Shown here: piece after piece, positions 1 to 7,335 of the stretch
How the letters are laid out: each line of letters starts with the position of its first letter
Position numbering within the stretch: position 1 is the stretch's first letter
From: Nitrospira lenta
GTDB lineage: Bacteria > Nitrospirota > Nitrospiria > Nitrospirales > Nitrospiraceae
Direction of reading: 5' to 3'
Assembly (NCBI GenBank): GCA_945906715.1
Contig: CAMDRK010000065.1
Span: forward strand, 1-11,201
DNA length: 11,201 bases
Program-made: the position numbers and the translations under genes
Notes under the pieces: model-generated
Databases searched by the model: none
What the model was told of the DNA's origin: nothing
The model's input: only the letters and a program-made list of their open reading frames with translations

Positions 1-40
1 ACCAACGACCAATTTGATCGAGTGAAAATGCGACGCCACG

Positions 41-433
41 TTAGTCACCGAATGGCCACAGTCGGAATTCTGTGCGACCGGTGCGTTTGCCATAGACCAC
101 TTCTTCGGCTATCCCCGCCCTGTTGAAAAATACATAGAGATTATCGCTCTTGACATCCATTCGGATAAAGTTCAGCAATATGAGCATCATCGCCGGCGAT
201 TTCCCGTCATAGTAGTAATAGTGAAAGATCTCTCGATCATTGCCTCTAACAATCCGATCCGGCGCACCGATCGAGGAGACAACTTCCGCCATGGTCGTTT
301 TGCCTTTCTTGATAGCCGAGACGGCTTCTTCTTGAATAGGCTCGCCGACCGTTCCCCTGGTCACCACGCAGCCTTGAAGCAGGGCCAGAGTCAAGACAAT
401 GACAATGCCGGCCAGCGGCTTGAAGAATAACAT
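41..433 (-). CDS. SmpA/OmlA (BamE-like) small lipoprotein
   Basis: The 130-residue product begins with a lipoprotein signal: a hydrophobic segment at about 5-20, then a lipobox L-Q-G-C with Cys22 as the predicted lipidated residue. Residues 35-75 resemble the SmpA/OmlA (BamE) fold, with an 'I-x-x-G-x-T-x-x-E-V' stretch, 'G-A-P-D' and a tyrosine-rich strand (HYYYYDG). In that family the fold sits on a lipid anchor and takes part in outer-membrane protein assembly or envelope integrity; whether this one does is not shown. I chose ATG at 433 because AAGGAG lies 5 bases upstream. A longer ATG at 466 would put 11 extra residues before the signal peptide and overlap the GNAT gene. It is the last gene of the DUF502-GNAT run, 14 bases after the GNAT stop. 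Confidence 0.8.
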   Translation of the reverse strand: MLFFKPLAGIVIVLTLALLQGCVVTRGTVGEPIQEEAVSAIKKGKTTMAEVVSSIGAPDRIVRGNDREIFHYYYYDGKSPAMMLILLNFIRMDVKSDNLYVFFNRAGIAEEVVYGKRTGRTEFRLWPFGD

Positions 434-447
434 AAGGACTCCTTTTG

Positions 448-969
448 CTAAGCTTCGGTTGGACAATCCATTAAACCATTTTGGCGTGCCAGAACAAAAT
501 CGGTTTCAAATATGGCATAGGAGGACGGACTGAGTCCCACTTTTCGGTACACTGCTTGCGCGACGCTGTTGTTTTCTTCGACGTACAGACGGACCCCACA
601 GACGTTCGGGCTTGTCTTAGCAATGGCTATCACGGATTCATGCATCCGGCGAAAGACGCTCTGGCGACGCCAAACAGGGGCAACATACACACTCTGAATC
701 CACCAGAATGCGCCGTTGCGCCAATCACTCCATTCATAGGTGATCATCAACTGCCCCAGCAGCTGGCGATCGCCAGCCTGCTCCAGTTCGGCAACCATAA
801 AAAAGCCACGCTCGGTCGATTCAAGCAGAGCAATGGTTCCCTTATGCAGGCGCTCTAGGTCGAGGCGGCGGCCTTCTGTTTCGAGAGCCATGGCTGCACT
901 GAACGTCGCAATTGTCACTGCATCTTCCGGCCTAGCGAGTCGGACATTCAAGTGGTCGAGGCTTGGCAT
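448..969 (-). CDS. GNAT-family N-acetyltransferase
   Basis: This 173-residue protein has the GNAT layout: strand 1 'VRLARPEDA' (9-17), motif A 'IQSVYVAPVWRRQSVFRRM' (91-109) and motif B 'VRLYVEENNSVAQAVYRKVGL' near 126-146, which includes the usual N-x-x-A-x-x-x-Y-x-K-x-G pattern. Such enzymes transfer an acetyl group from acetyl-CoA to an amine; the substrate cannot be read from the sequence. The acetyl-CoA loop reads R-R-Q-S-V-F, with Ser where many members have Gly. ATG at 969 places the start six bases beyond the DUF502 stop region. A GTG at 1005 would add 12 residues and overlap DUF502 by 31 bases. Neither has a strong Shine-Dalgarno sequence, so the exact start is uncertain. It lies between DUF502 and the lipoprotein in one minus-strand run. 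Confidence 0.85.
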   Translation of the reverse strand: MPSLDHLNVRLARPEDAVTIATFSAAMALETEGRRLDLERLHKGTIALLESTERGFFMVAELEQAGDRQLLGQLMITYEWSDWRNGAFWWIQSVYVAPVWRRQSVFRRMHESVIAIAKTSPNVCGVRLYVEENNSVAQAVYRKVGLSPSSYAIFETDFVLARQNGLMDCPTEA

Positions 970-974
970 GGCGC

Positions 975-1589
975 TCAGTCGATTGGCTTGGGAGATTGTA
1001 ACCACCCGGTCTTCGGCCTGTACAAACCGGCGGTAAACTCCATCTTAATGGCGTCTTCCGGTAAGAGATTGATCGGATGTAACTGTGACTGGGGAATAAA
1101 TGCAAGTAATCCGGAGAAGGGATGAATGGCTGTCGGCACAAAGACCATGTGCAAACTTGTCGGTGTGACTTGCAGCGGACTCGGGGCGGTCCCCATAACA
1201 AAGCCGATCGCCCAGAGACCCTCTCGGGGAAACTGGAAAGCCACTACGGCGCTACGACCGAAGCGAGAGCGAAAATTAAGAAGATCGGTCATCCCTTTCA
1301 GTGTGATGTAGACACTACGGACTAATGGGATGCGCTCGATCCACCGTTCTGCCTGGGTAATGACACATCGCCCGACGACATGCGTAGCAATGGCTCCGAC
1401 AATAACAACAAGGAACAGAAATAGGACAAGGCTAAGTCCTGGCCTTTCCTCAGCGCCGATATTCCAAGGGAGGTCGTGGAGCAATTCGTTAAGTGCGTGA
1501 AATAGTTTGGAAAGGATTAAGAATGTGACCCAGGCCGGCACGAGAGCCAACAATCCGGCCAAAAAGTACTTCCACAGGTGCTTTGACAT
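975..1589 (-). CDS. DUF502 family two-TM membrane protein
   Basis: The 204-residue product has two membrane segments (about 8-28 and 52-72) followed by a soluble domain with the DUF502 signatures: 'IPLVRSVYITLKG' (87-99), 'P-R-E-G-L-W-A-I-G-F-V' (121-131) and 'FVPTAIHPFSGLLAFIP' (150-166). The length is normal for the family, which is found in bacteria and plant plastids and has no settled biochemical role. The ATG at 1589 is preceded by GAAGGA about 11 bases upstream. It is the first gene of the minus-strand operon. Its stop overlaps or abuts the GNAT start, which suggests translational coupling. It is divergent from the Trm112-like gene across a 153-base gap. Confidence 0.9.
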   Translation of the reverse strand: MSKHLWKYFLAGLLALVPAWVTFLILSKLFHALNELLHDLPWNIGAEERPGLSLVLFLFLVVIVGAIATHVVGRCVITQAERWIERIPLVRSVYITLKGMTDLLNFRSRFGRSAVVAFQFPREGLWAIGFVMGTAPSPLQVTPTSLHMVFVPTAIHPFSGLLAFIPQSQLHPINLLPEDAIKMEFTAGLYRPKTGWLQSPKPID

Positions 1590-1673
1590 CGCCGTTTGTT
1601 TCCTTCTACACGATCCGGCAAGTTCTGTAGTGTAGCAGAAACCACATTCGGAAATAGAGTCTGGTCGCGGGGC

Positions 1674-1703
1674 TTGATCTCATCGATACCGGTGATCTAT
1701 CCT
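1674..1703 (+). promoter_or_regulatory. weak candidate sigma70 promoter for the Trm112-like gene
   Basis: TTGATC (1674-1679) and TATCCT (1698-1703) are separated by 18 bases and lie about 40 bases before the ATG at 1743. Each box matches the consensus at four of six positions, so this is only a plausible candidate. Confidence 0.3.
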
Positions 1704-1742
1704 TGCCCTGTCATATCGGTCGCGTACACAGGGAGGGGTGTT

Positions 1743-2033
1743 ATGACGGAACGTTCTGAAGCAAGGCGTCCGGTCAATCTCGACAAGGATCTTCTCGCCA
1801 TTCTCTGCTGCCCCGACACGAAGCAGGAAGTGGGTTTGGCTGAGAATGCCCTGATTGCCAAGTTAAATGCGGCGGTGATCAGTGGGCAACTAAAAAACAG
1901 GGCGAATAAGCCGGTCACCGAACCCCTCGATGGAGGATTGATCAGAAGCGACAGAAAGATGCTGTATCCTATCCGCGAAGACATTCCGGTCATGCTCATC
2001 GAAGAAGGTATCCCCCTCGAAGGAATGACCTAG
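1743..2033 (+). CDS. Trm112-like / UPF0434-type small protein
   Basis: This 96-residue protein matches the Trm112 family layout. An N-terminal 'LLAILCCPDTKQEV' knuckle (17-30) is followed by a helical insert (32-55) and the closing 'D-R-K-M-L-Y-P-I-R-E-D-I-P-V-M-L' strand (70-85). Trm112 in eukaryotes and archaea activates several methyltransferases; bacterial members are mostly uncharacterised. The second Cys of the usual C-P-x-C is Thr26 and no later Cys pair is visible, so zinc binding is doubtful, as in many bacterial members. The reading frame stays open upstream to 1596, but ATG 1743 has GGGAGGGG just before it and the family homology starts only after it. It stands alone on the plus strand. 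Confidence 0.85.
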   Translation: MTERSEARRPVNLDKDLLAILCCPDTKQEVGLAENALIAKLNAAVISGQLKNRANKPVTEPLDGGLIRSDRKMLYPIREDIPVMLIEEGIPLEGMT

Positions 2034-2234
2034 CCCCCATTCTTCATTAACGATTCTGCCGCATTCACAGGTTCAGCGCTGCAGAATAACCCGTCACACA
2101 TACTCAGGTCTGCAGCTGTATTATATAGCTACGCAGGGGGCATGTTCGCCTCTCAACGTTCGGCCGCCCGTGTGTCGAGAGGGAAGCCCGGTTCGCCTCA
2201 CTTGTCATTGCGGCGCGACAGCGGGTGCAGCCGC
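2034..2234. other. intergenic region between convergent genes
   Basis: No convincing gene is seen. The only structure is an inverted repeat, ATTCTGC (2053-2059) with GCAGAAT (2081-2087), around a 21-base loop just after the Trm112-like stop. It could be a weak transcription stop but lacks a T-run. Confidence 0.4.
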
Positions 2235-2498
2235 CTATTGGTTGTCCGTCTTGGAACCAGTCGATGACCCGCAGTGCTGGCAGAGATATTCGTACAGATT
2301 GCCTGATGGGAGCACGAGTAAGAGTCGTTCCCGAGTCGGGGTTGCCACTCGGCAGGAAGGGCAATAGAGCAATGTGGCATTCAACGATCGGAATTGGCCA
2401 GGCTGTTCTGACGCATCCGGTCTTGGTGATCGAGCTCTCGTGGGGGATAGACCGGTCGGCCAAGTTTGGCTGGTCGGTTTACGCGGGAAACCTGGCAT
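2235..2498 (-). CDS. possible small zinc-ribbon protein
   Basis: The frame encodes 87 residues. The C-terminal half reads like a rubredoxin-type zinc ribbon: Cys46-P-S-Cys49 and Cys73-Q-H-Cys76, with a hydrophobic strand 'ERLLLVLPSGNLYEYLC' between them. Two CxxC pairs about 24 residues apart argue for real coding. The first 40 residues (rich in P, R and S) look less convincing, and ATG 2498 has no Shine-Dalgarno sequence, so the true start may be an internal TTG near codon 39 or 43. Other frames on both strands are also open here. The gene is in line with the small minus-strand genes upstream. A role cannot be assigned; zinc ribbons of this size often bind nucleic acid or a protein partner. 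Confidence 0.42.
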   Translation of the reverse strand: MPGFPRKPTSQTWPTGLSPTRARSPRPDASEQPGQFRSLNATLLYCPSCRVATPTRERLLLVLPSGNLYEYLCQHCGSSTGSKTDNQ

Positions 2499-2533
2499 AA
2501 AATAATTCTACGTAAAAGAGGCAGGAATGATTA

Positions 2534-2568
2534 GCGCCGAAGATTCGGCCACAGGAATGTTTTCCTGT
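2534..2568 (-). terminator. tandem hairpins after the small membrane-protein gene
   Basis: A perfect 7-bp hairpin (ACAGGAA at 2551-2557 with TTCCTGT at 2562-2568, loop of four) starts at the base next to the stop codon of the gene ending at 2569. A 5-bp hairpin (GCCGA 2536-2540 with TCGGC 2545-2549) follows. There is no U-tract, so a classical rho-independent terminator is unlikely. A 3'-end stabiliser or weak terminator is possible. Confidence 0.35.
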
Positions 2569-2796
2569 TCACCACGATGCGTCGGGTCCGTTCTGCGACG
2601 GAAATTTTTGAGCGTGCCGGAACAGTTTCCAAAACCCCCGCCCGGCTCGCACAAGACCGTAGACCGCTAGTCCGCTCAATAAGCCGTAGAATCCGGTCGT
2701 ACTCCAGGGCCAAAGCCCTGGGGCATGCATGACGACGCCGAGTGCAATGTGGCCGCCGACTCCCAGGCAAAGCGCAAAAATGATCCACTCTTGCAT
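2569..2796 (-). CDS. small two-TM hypothetical membrane protein
   Basis: The 75-residue product has two clear hydrophobic segments (about 4-25 and 35-52), separated by a short Pro/Trp-rich turn, and a basic tail beginning 'RAGRGFWKLFRHAQKF'. By the positive-inside rule the C-terminus should be cytoplasmic. I do not recognise a family. The ATG at 2796 has only a weak purine tract (GGTAAG) upstream. It follows the 123-residue gene on the same strand after 74 bases and may share its transcript. A competing frame at 2531-2788 lacks such a clear protein pattern. Confidence 0.6.
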   Translation of the reverse strand: MQEWIIFALCLGVGGHIALGVVMHAPGLWPWSTTGFYGLLSGLAVYGLVRAGRGFWKLFRHAQKFPSQNGPDASW

Positions 2797-2870
2797 CGTC
2801 TTACCGATCTGTCTGCGGCATGGAAAGCGGCAGGTGACGTTGGTATGGGTGCCCTCTGAAGGCGGAGGCG

Positions 2871-3242
2871 TTACACCGCCGGCGTTTTGGCTGACTCAAT
2901 GTCCGTTGCTGTAATCAGGCTAGACAAATAATCAGCGACAAAATTGAGCGCTTCCTCTCGGCCATCCGCACGACGGCCCTTTTCTCGCCGCTGTACCGAC
3001 AGCTCGTGATCGAGATCTGATTTCACTTCGGTGAGAACCCGCTGAAGAGACGAGGGAGTTAAATTTGCATCCATGTCTTCCAGCTCTTGGCAGCGATCAA
3101 GAACCCAATTTAATCCTTCGATCCGCCCGGCGTAGTGTTCCTGTTCTGCGGTGTCAATCCGTGACATCGTAGTAGCAAATGTTTGGGCCTCGTAAATGAG
3201 ATTGTAGAAGCTGGTCACTGCTCGCTGTAGGGTTGGATTCAT
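2871..3242 (-). CDS. hypothetical 123-residue soluble helical protein
   Basis: I do not recognise this family. The product is mostly helical and charged, with no signal peptide or membrane segment. A central region (about 55-100) is rich in Glu, Asp, Arg and Lys and could form a coiled coil or helical bundle. The start is well supported: the ATG at 3242 has AAAGGAG four bases upstream and a good promoter at 3275-3302, giving a leader of about 26 bases. It is the best-expressed-looking gene of this small-gene cluster and probably the first gene of a transcript that continues into the two-TM protein. Confidence 0.8.
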   Translation of the reverse strand: MNPTLQRAVTSFYNLIYEAQTFATTMSRIDTAEQEHYAGRIEGLNWVLDRCQELEDMDANLTPSSLQRVLTEVKSDLDHELSVQRREKGRRADGREEALNFVADYLSSLITATDIESAKTPAV

Positions 3243-3274
3243 GGCACTCCTTTACGCAAATTATGATCCTGCAG

Positions 3275-3302
3275 ATTATACACGAGAATGCCAAGGCGAC
3301 AA
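3275..3302 (-). promoter_or_regulatory. sigma70-type promoter for the 123-residue gene
   Basis: On the minus strand, TTGTCG (3297-3302) and a perfect TATAAT (3275-3280) are 16 bases apart. The predicted transcription start is near 3268, about 26 bases before the ATG at 3242. Confidence 0.65.
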
Positions 3303-3330
3303 GGAAAAAGTTGCAGGAAAAATTGCAGGG

Positions 3331-3660
3331 CTAGGTAAACAGGAGGGAATGAAACTCGTTCATGAAGCCGTAATAGAGCGGGGCAAAGTCTTTGAGGCTC
3401 TCGGGACTGGTTTCCTTTAAACGTTTGAAGAAGAGGATCTGGGCGCGAGGGTTGATCTGTTCCAGGAGCTGACCCAACTGAGCCATGGTGTAGCTGCCGG
3501 TTGGGACGCTGAGGACGTAGTGCACGAGACGCTCGACGAATTGTTGGGCGAGATACTCGCTGGCGAGGTATCCGTCCGGGAGTTTTCCTGAAGCCAGAAA
3601 CTCGTCGAAGGGTATAGCTTGCGCCGCATATGGGACCGATGGTTGCTGACTAGAGGTCAC
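3331..3660 (-). CDS. hypothetical 109-residue protein
   Basis: I do not recognise this protein. It is soluble, begins 'VTSSQQPSVPYAAQ', and then has an amphipathic stretch 'PFDEFLASGKLPDGYLASEYLAQQF' and several helices ending 'YYGFMNEFHSLLFT'. The open frame continues back to an ATG at 3810. I prefer GTG 3660 because the first 50 residues of the long form are low-complexity, that ATG falls inside the tRNA promoter spacer on the other strand, and a TATAAA box (3677-3682) and a GGGG tract lie just before the GTG. The start is still uncertain. It is followed after 88 bases by the 123-residue gene, which has its own promoter. Confidence 0.62.
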   Translation of the reverse strand: MTSSQQPSVPYAAQAIPFDEFLASGKLPDGYLASEYLAQQFVERLVHYVLSVPTGSYTMAQLGQLLEQINPRAQILFFKRLKETSPESLKDFAPLYYGFMNEFHSLLFT

Positions 3661-3793
3661 GCCGATGATACCCCAGTTTATAATGGAGAAACGGCCGCAT
3701 GCTTCTGCAACTCTACTGGACCCCCTGTGGTGCGTCAAGTGCGCAGAAGAAGCAGGCAGGACTGAGCCGAAAGAGCACGAAGAGTTATTTGCA

Positions 3794-3823
3794 TTGACAG
3801 TTTCGTTCATGCATCAGTAAAAT
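3794..3823 (+). promoter_or_regulatory. promoter of tRNA-Gly
   Basis: A consensus TTGACA (3794-3799) and TAAAAT (3818-3823) are spaced by 18 bases, about 28 bases before the tRNA 5' end. This is the strongest promoter-like sequence in the window. Confidence 0.75.
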
Positions 3824-3850
3824 CTCAGGGTTCTGACCGACTGCGATCGA

Positions 3851-3925
3851 GCGGGAATAGCTCAGTGGTAGAGCATCGCCTTGCCAAGGCGAGGGTCGCG
3901 GGTTCAAATCCCGTTTCCCGCTCCA
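3851..3925 (+). tRNA. tRNA-Gly (anticodon GCC), CCA encoded
   Basis: The acceptor stem GCGGGAA (3851-3857) pairs with TTCCCGC (3915-3921), followed by discriminator T and an encoded CCA (3923-3925). The anticodon stem TCGCC/GGCGA encloses loop TTGCCAA (3881-3887), with anticodon GCC at 3883-3885. The T arm has the standard GGTTCAAATCC. The sequence is close to the E. coli glycine tRNA (GCC). It is a lone tRNA, convergent with the tgpA-like gene, and no integrase or att-like duplication is seen beside it. Confidence 0.97.
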
Positions 3926-4004
3926 ATATTCTGTCTTCTTCTCAAGATGCCAGCCTCTCACGGCTTACGTTTCCCGCCTCACGTTTCGCAGTTCCTGGGA
4001 GCGA

Positions 4005-6170
4005 CTAGCGGACCACATGTGTGAAGGACTGTAACTGCCCCACCTGCTCAGCGGCACGAGAGAGTTCGCCCGGGGTAAGCGGGGTTTGACTGAATCGCCC
4101 CTGATGGTAAAGGGCGGTTACGTTGGCTACTATGGGAGCTGCTGCTTTCCATTCCTGTTCAACCAGTCTGGCAAATTCACTGGCTGTGGCTGCTGGAGAC
4201 TTCCGCACGCCATGCCTTTCCATCATGCGAAGCATACGGGCGTAGAGCTGAACGATCGCAAGTTCCGGATGTGATGTCGGAAGATGTGTGGTGGCCCATA
4301 GCGCGATCCTATCCCGAAGCATAAGAAGGAATAAGGCCGAGCCGACCACGATCACTCCCGTGATGAGTTCCAGCATTCCTAGATGGAATGTCCTGACCAT
4401 GTGCATCAGACGGCTGAGAGTCTGACCTATCGGAGCGCTCAGCAGCGAAACTCCGCGACTCACTCTTTCTCGTAACGCATCAGTGCCTTCTCGAACTCCA
4501 TGAACGACTGCCAGTTGATCCTTCACGCTATAACGAACAAATAGGCGATCCCACTGTAACCGGACGGATTCCCCGAATCGGGTGAGCGGCGCCCAGCGGG
4601 AAGTGGAAATTGCTGTACTGACCGTGGGGGTGGGATCCATGGTGATCCAGCCTGAGTGGGGGAAGTAGACCTCGACCCAGGCATGGGCATCCCGCTGACG
4701 GACGGTAAAGTAGCCTCCGTATTCATTCCATTCCGTGGCCAGAAACCCTGTCACGAGTCGAGCAGGAATGCCGACGGTTCTCAGCATGACAACCATAGCG
4801 GTCGCGTAATGTTCACAGTACCCTGTCTTTCTGGTAAAAAGAAATTCATCGAGCGGATGACTGAGCGTAGCCGTGTCGGCTTCAAGGCTGTAACTATAAT
4901 TTTTCAAGAGATGTTGTTGAATCGCCAATGTTCGTTCGAAGGGGGTCGTGGCCTCAATGCTGACGCGACGCGCCAAGTCTGCGACATGCTGTGATGCCAT
5001 AGGAACCTGAAGATAGTGGGCAAGGATTGCGTCGGGATAGTCCAGTGCCGAGGCCATCCGTTCGTCTGCTGCAAGTTGTGGCGCTTGAGAGATGACGGAG
5101 TATCGGATGCGGGAGGCAGGGGAAGCCGGCAAACGGAGCCCGCCCATGGCATCGGCCTGCATCTCAAGAAACTCGCCGCTCACGAGTTCTGCGAATGGGG
5201 CAGCAAACAGAACAGCGGTATCGAGCGTTTCCAGCATGATGTCTTGGCGAACCGATCCTGACAGGCTGTTCGAGGAACGGCTGCCGGCCGGGCGAACGAG
5301 GAATGTTCCCTCAGCCACGAGACTCAACGAACGCCGGCGAGTACCGCTGTGGGTCCATGATTGTCCATTGTACTGATCATAGGCGAGGCCTCTCAGATAC
5401 AGTCGGTCTTTATCAACGGCTGGTTGGTCCGGCAATTCAACCCGCATGACGATCTGAGGATCTTGTTTAACAGACCCAATCGTCCCAAGGTCAACCCGAT
5501 CGGAAAACCCCGTTGCCCGCAATGCCTCGCCACTCGTTTTCTGCAGCACGCCCGCACCCATACGAGGGATGAGGAAAAAAATGGCGAGCGTCAGAGCGAT
5601 TGCCAGAACGACAGTTCCGTTCGTCAGCCAAAAGAAGTGTCGGGTGATGCGGATCGGGATTGTCTGGTGACCGACTGCAGTATCCCCCGTTTCTTGGGTC
5701 ATGTGATACAGCAAAAGAGTCCAGACCGCCGTGATCAGATACAGCAGAAAAATCGGGACATACCAGGCATCGCTCGTCAGTGCTGCGGATGCCAGGATTG
5801 CCATAAGACTAATTGCATAAAGATGCCGATAGTCACGCCGCTGTTGGAGCGTGAGTAACTTGACCGCGAGCAACACAACCAAAAAGTGGATGCCCGCTGG
5901 GAGAAGGTCTCGTGATACCACTGTGAGATCGATCAGCAATAGGGCAAAAGCGCCGATCAGCAAGATATTCCACATGGTTGGCGAAACGGTGACCCGCGCG
6001 ATTGCCCGTCGAATGAAATGGACCCCTCCTGCGTGGAGCGCCGAGATCATGAGAATGATCACCATGGGGAGGGCAAGCCAGAACGGGACACTCTGCGCAA
6101 GCACAAGCCCGCTAAACGCCATGGTGGCAAGGAGAACGGAACTGAGGGCAAAGGCCTGATCAAAAGGCAT
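4005..6170 (-). CDS. tgpA: TgpA-type membrane transglutaminase-like protein (DUF3488/DUF4129)
   Basis: The 721-residue protein has the full TgpA layout. An N-terminal bundle of about six membrane helices (8-200, DUF3488) is followed by a periplasmic region, a transglutaminase core, one more helix (about 598-618) and a cytoplasmic DUF4129-like tail (635-700). The triad is visible: Cys452 in 'GYCEHYATAMV', His496 in 'RDAHAWVE' and Asp512 in 'MDPTP'. TgpA of Pseudomonas is a periplasmic transglutaminase important for growth; the natural substrate is not established. Some family members may instead act as proteases. The ATG at 6170 overlaps the end of the DUF58 gene by 11 bases, with GAAGAG upstream, so the two are probably translationally coupled. 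It is the last gene of the run and faces the tRNA-Gly gene. Confidence 0.93.
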   Translation of the reverse strand: MPFDQAFALSSVLLATMAFSGLVLAQSVPFWLALPMVIILMISALHAGGVHFIRRAIARVTVSPTMWNILLIGAFALLLIDLTVVSRDLLPAGIHFLVVLLAVKLLTLQQRRDYRHLYAISLMAILASAALTSDAWYVPIFLLYLITAVWTLLLYHMTQETGDTAVGHQTIPIRITRHFFWLTNGTVVLAIALTLAIFFLIPRMGAGVLQKTSGEALRATGFSDRVDLGTIGSVKQDPQIVMRVELPDQPAVDKDRLYLRGLAYDQYNGQSWTHSGTRRRSLSLVAEGTFLVRPAGSRSSNSLSGSVRQDIMLETLDTAVLFAAPFAELVSGEFLEMQADAMGGLRLPASPASRIRYSVISQAPQLAADERMASALDYPDAILAHYLQVPMASQHVADLARRVSIEATTPFERTLAIQQHLLKNYSYSLEADTATLSHPLDEFLFTRKTGYCEHYATAMVVMLRTVGIPARLVTGFLATEWNEYGGYFTVRQRDAHAWVEVYFPHSGWITMDPTPTVSTAISTSRWAPLTRFGESVRLQWDRLFVRYSVKDQLAVVHGVREGTDALRERVSRGVSLLSAPIGQTLSRLMHMVRTFHLGMLELITGVIVVGSALFLLMLRDRIALWATTHLPTSHPELAIVQLYARMLRMMERHGVRKSPAATASEFARLVEQEWKAAAPIVANVTALYHQGRFSQTPLTPGELSRAAEQVGQLQSFTHVVR

Positions 6171-7308
6171 GGGTTAACTCTTCGAGTTGCGCGGCGTTGA
6201 GCACCCGATCGGCTTGCACCGCATTTGTGGCTGCAGCCTGGTTCGACCAGGGAAGAACCGCCACCGTGTACCCTCGCTCACCTTCGTTGTTGAACGGGGA
6301 ATGTTCTCTGTCATTGCCGACTCCATCGGCTTCAGGCCACTGCCTTTCGCACAATGCCAACAGACGCAGCATCGCCAAGAGATGAGCGGGCCCCGACCCG
6401 AATCCGGAATCTTCCGACCCTACGATGAGTTGCACAGGGTAGGCACGCTCCGTCAATTGCCAGAGCAGTGACGCCACGAATGTCACGCTTCGTTCGAAAA
6501 GAGGGCCACCTTCTTCTGGGGCCACAACTGAGAGGATGACGGTAATGCGTCGCTGATCCTCCGCTTCGGTCTCCCGCACGATCAGCTGAGACGTACGGGC
6601 AGTGGTCATCCAATGGATAGCTCGCGAGTCGTCGCCAGGGTGATACAAGCGGAGGTTGTACAGTTGGGTTCCATCTCCTCGTCGAGAGAGAGACTCTCCC
6701 TGCCCCTCGCTGAACAATTCATCTACAAATCGTAGTGTAAGCGGCTTGATGGGAGGACTGACGAGTAGGCGCGCCTCTGTAGAATAGCGCCCTATTTTGC
6801 GGAACAGTCCAAAGGGAAATAGCGTCTGCGCTCCGATGCCTTCAAACCGGATCCACCCCCGTTTTGTCGCAAGTAATGGATAGGACAGAAGCACCGAACT
6901 CTGCGGGGGCAGGAGGTGAATGGCAAGACCCCGGTCGATATCTTTGCCTTCGACGACATCCAGTAACCGCAGTGAAAAGCTGGGCAGATGCTTGTTCCGG
7001 TTGGTAACTGAAAGTGTGAGGAGGGTCGGTTCGTTTGCCATGATGAGATCGGGCACATGACGGTGAAACTCTAATCGCCGAAGACAGTGCTCCGAAAGCA
7101 ATCCGGAAATCACGATGAAGCTGAGCATCATTGCGAGGAGTAAGTAGAACAGGTTGTTGCCGGTGTTGATGGCGGCAAGCCCGATCCCCAATGTGAAAAG
7201 CAGAAACCTGGTTCCTTCAGGTGTGAAATGAATCGACCGCCGCCGGAACATGCCACGGATGAAGGAAACGGCTGGTGTGGCACGGAGGTTGAGAGGTAGG
7301 TGCTTCAC
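6160..7308 (-). CDS. DUF58 domain protein (MoxR partner)
   Basis: This 382-residue protein has two N-terminal membrane helices (about 34-50 and 53-71), a beta-rich middle and the DUF58 signature at 219-250: 'LRLYHPGDDSRAIHWMTTAR', then 'LIVRETEAED'. DUF58 proteins regularly sit beside MoxR ATPases and TgpA-like proteins, and a von Willebrand A-like fold after the signature is typical, so it is probably the MoxR client or adaptor at the membrane. The start is GTG 7308, weakly supported by GGATG upstream; ATG 7251 is an alternative that would remove 19 residues but keep both helices. No promoter is visible between it and repeat copy 1, so transcription may come through from moxR. Confidence 0.9.
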   Translation of the reverse strand: MKHLPLNLRATPAVSFIRGMFRRRSIHFTPEGTRFLLFTLGIGLAAINTGNNLFYLLLAMMLSFIVISGLLSEHCLRRLEFHRHVPDLIMANEPTLLTLSVTNRNKHLPSFSLRLLDVVEGKDIDRGLAIHLLPPQSSVLLSYPLLATKRGWIRFEGIGAQTLFPFGLFRKIGRYSTEARLLVSPPIKPLTLRFVDELFSEGQGESLSRRGDGTQLYNLRLYHPGDDSRAIHWMTTARTSQLIVRETEAEDQRRITVILSVVAPEEGGPLFERSVTFVASLLWQLTERAYPVQLIVGSEDSGFGSGPAHLLAMLRLLALCERQWPEADGVGNDREHSPFNNEGERGYTVAVLPWSNQAAATNAVQADRVLNAAQLEELTHAF

Positions 7309-7335
7309 GCGCGTGGTTCATCCAGTTGGCAAACA

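Noticed and set aside
481..858. 125-codon plus-strand open frame opposite the GNAT gene
   Set aside because: It lies opposite recognisable GNAT motifs A and B and has no start signal of its own.
2104..2463. 119-codon minus-strand open frame overlapping the zinc-ribbon frame
   Set aside because: It has no recognisable pattern, while the overlapping frame has paired CxxC motifs.
3967..3991. Short direct repeat (ACGTTTC twice, 14 bases apart) between tRNA-Gly and the tgpA-like gene
   Set aside because: Only two 7-base units; too short to call a repeat array or a regulatory site.
3851..4004. tRNA-Gly as an integration site of a mobile element
   Set aside because: No integrase, no duplicated tRNA 3' end and no foreign-looking genes are seen nearby.
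5361..5858. 165-codon plus-strand open frame inside the tgpA-like gene
   Set aside because: It is antisense to a gene with a clear catalytic triad, has no ribosome site and shows no protein-like pattern.
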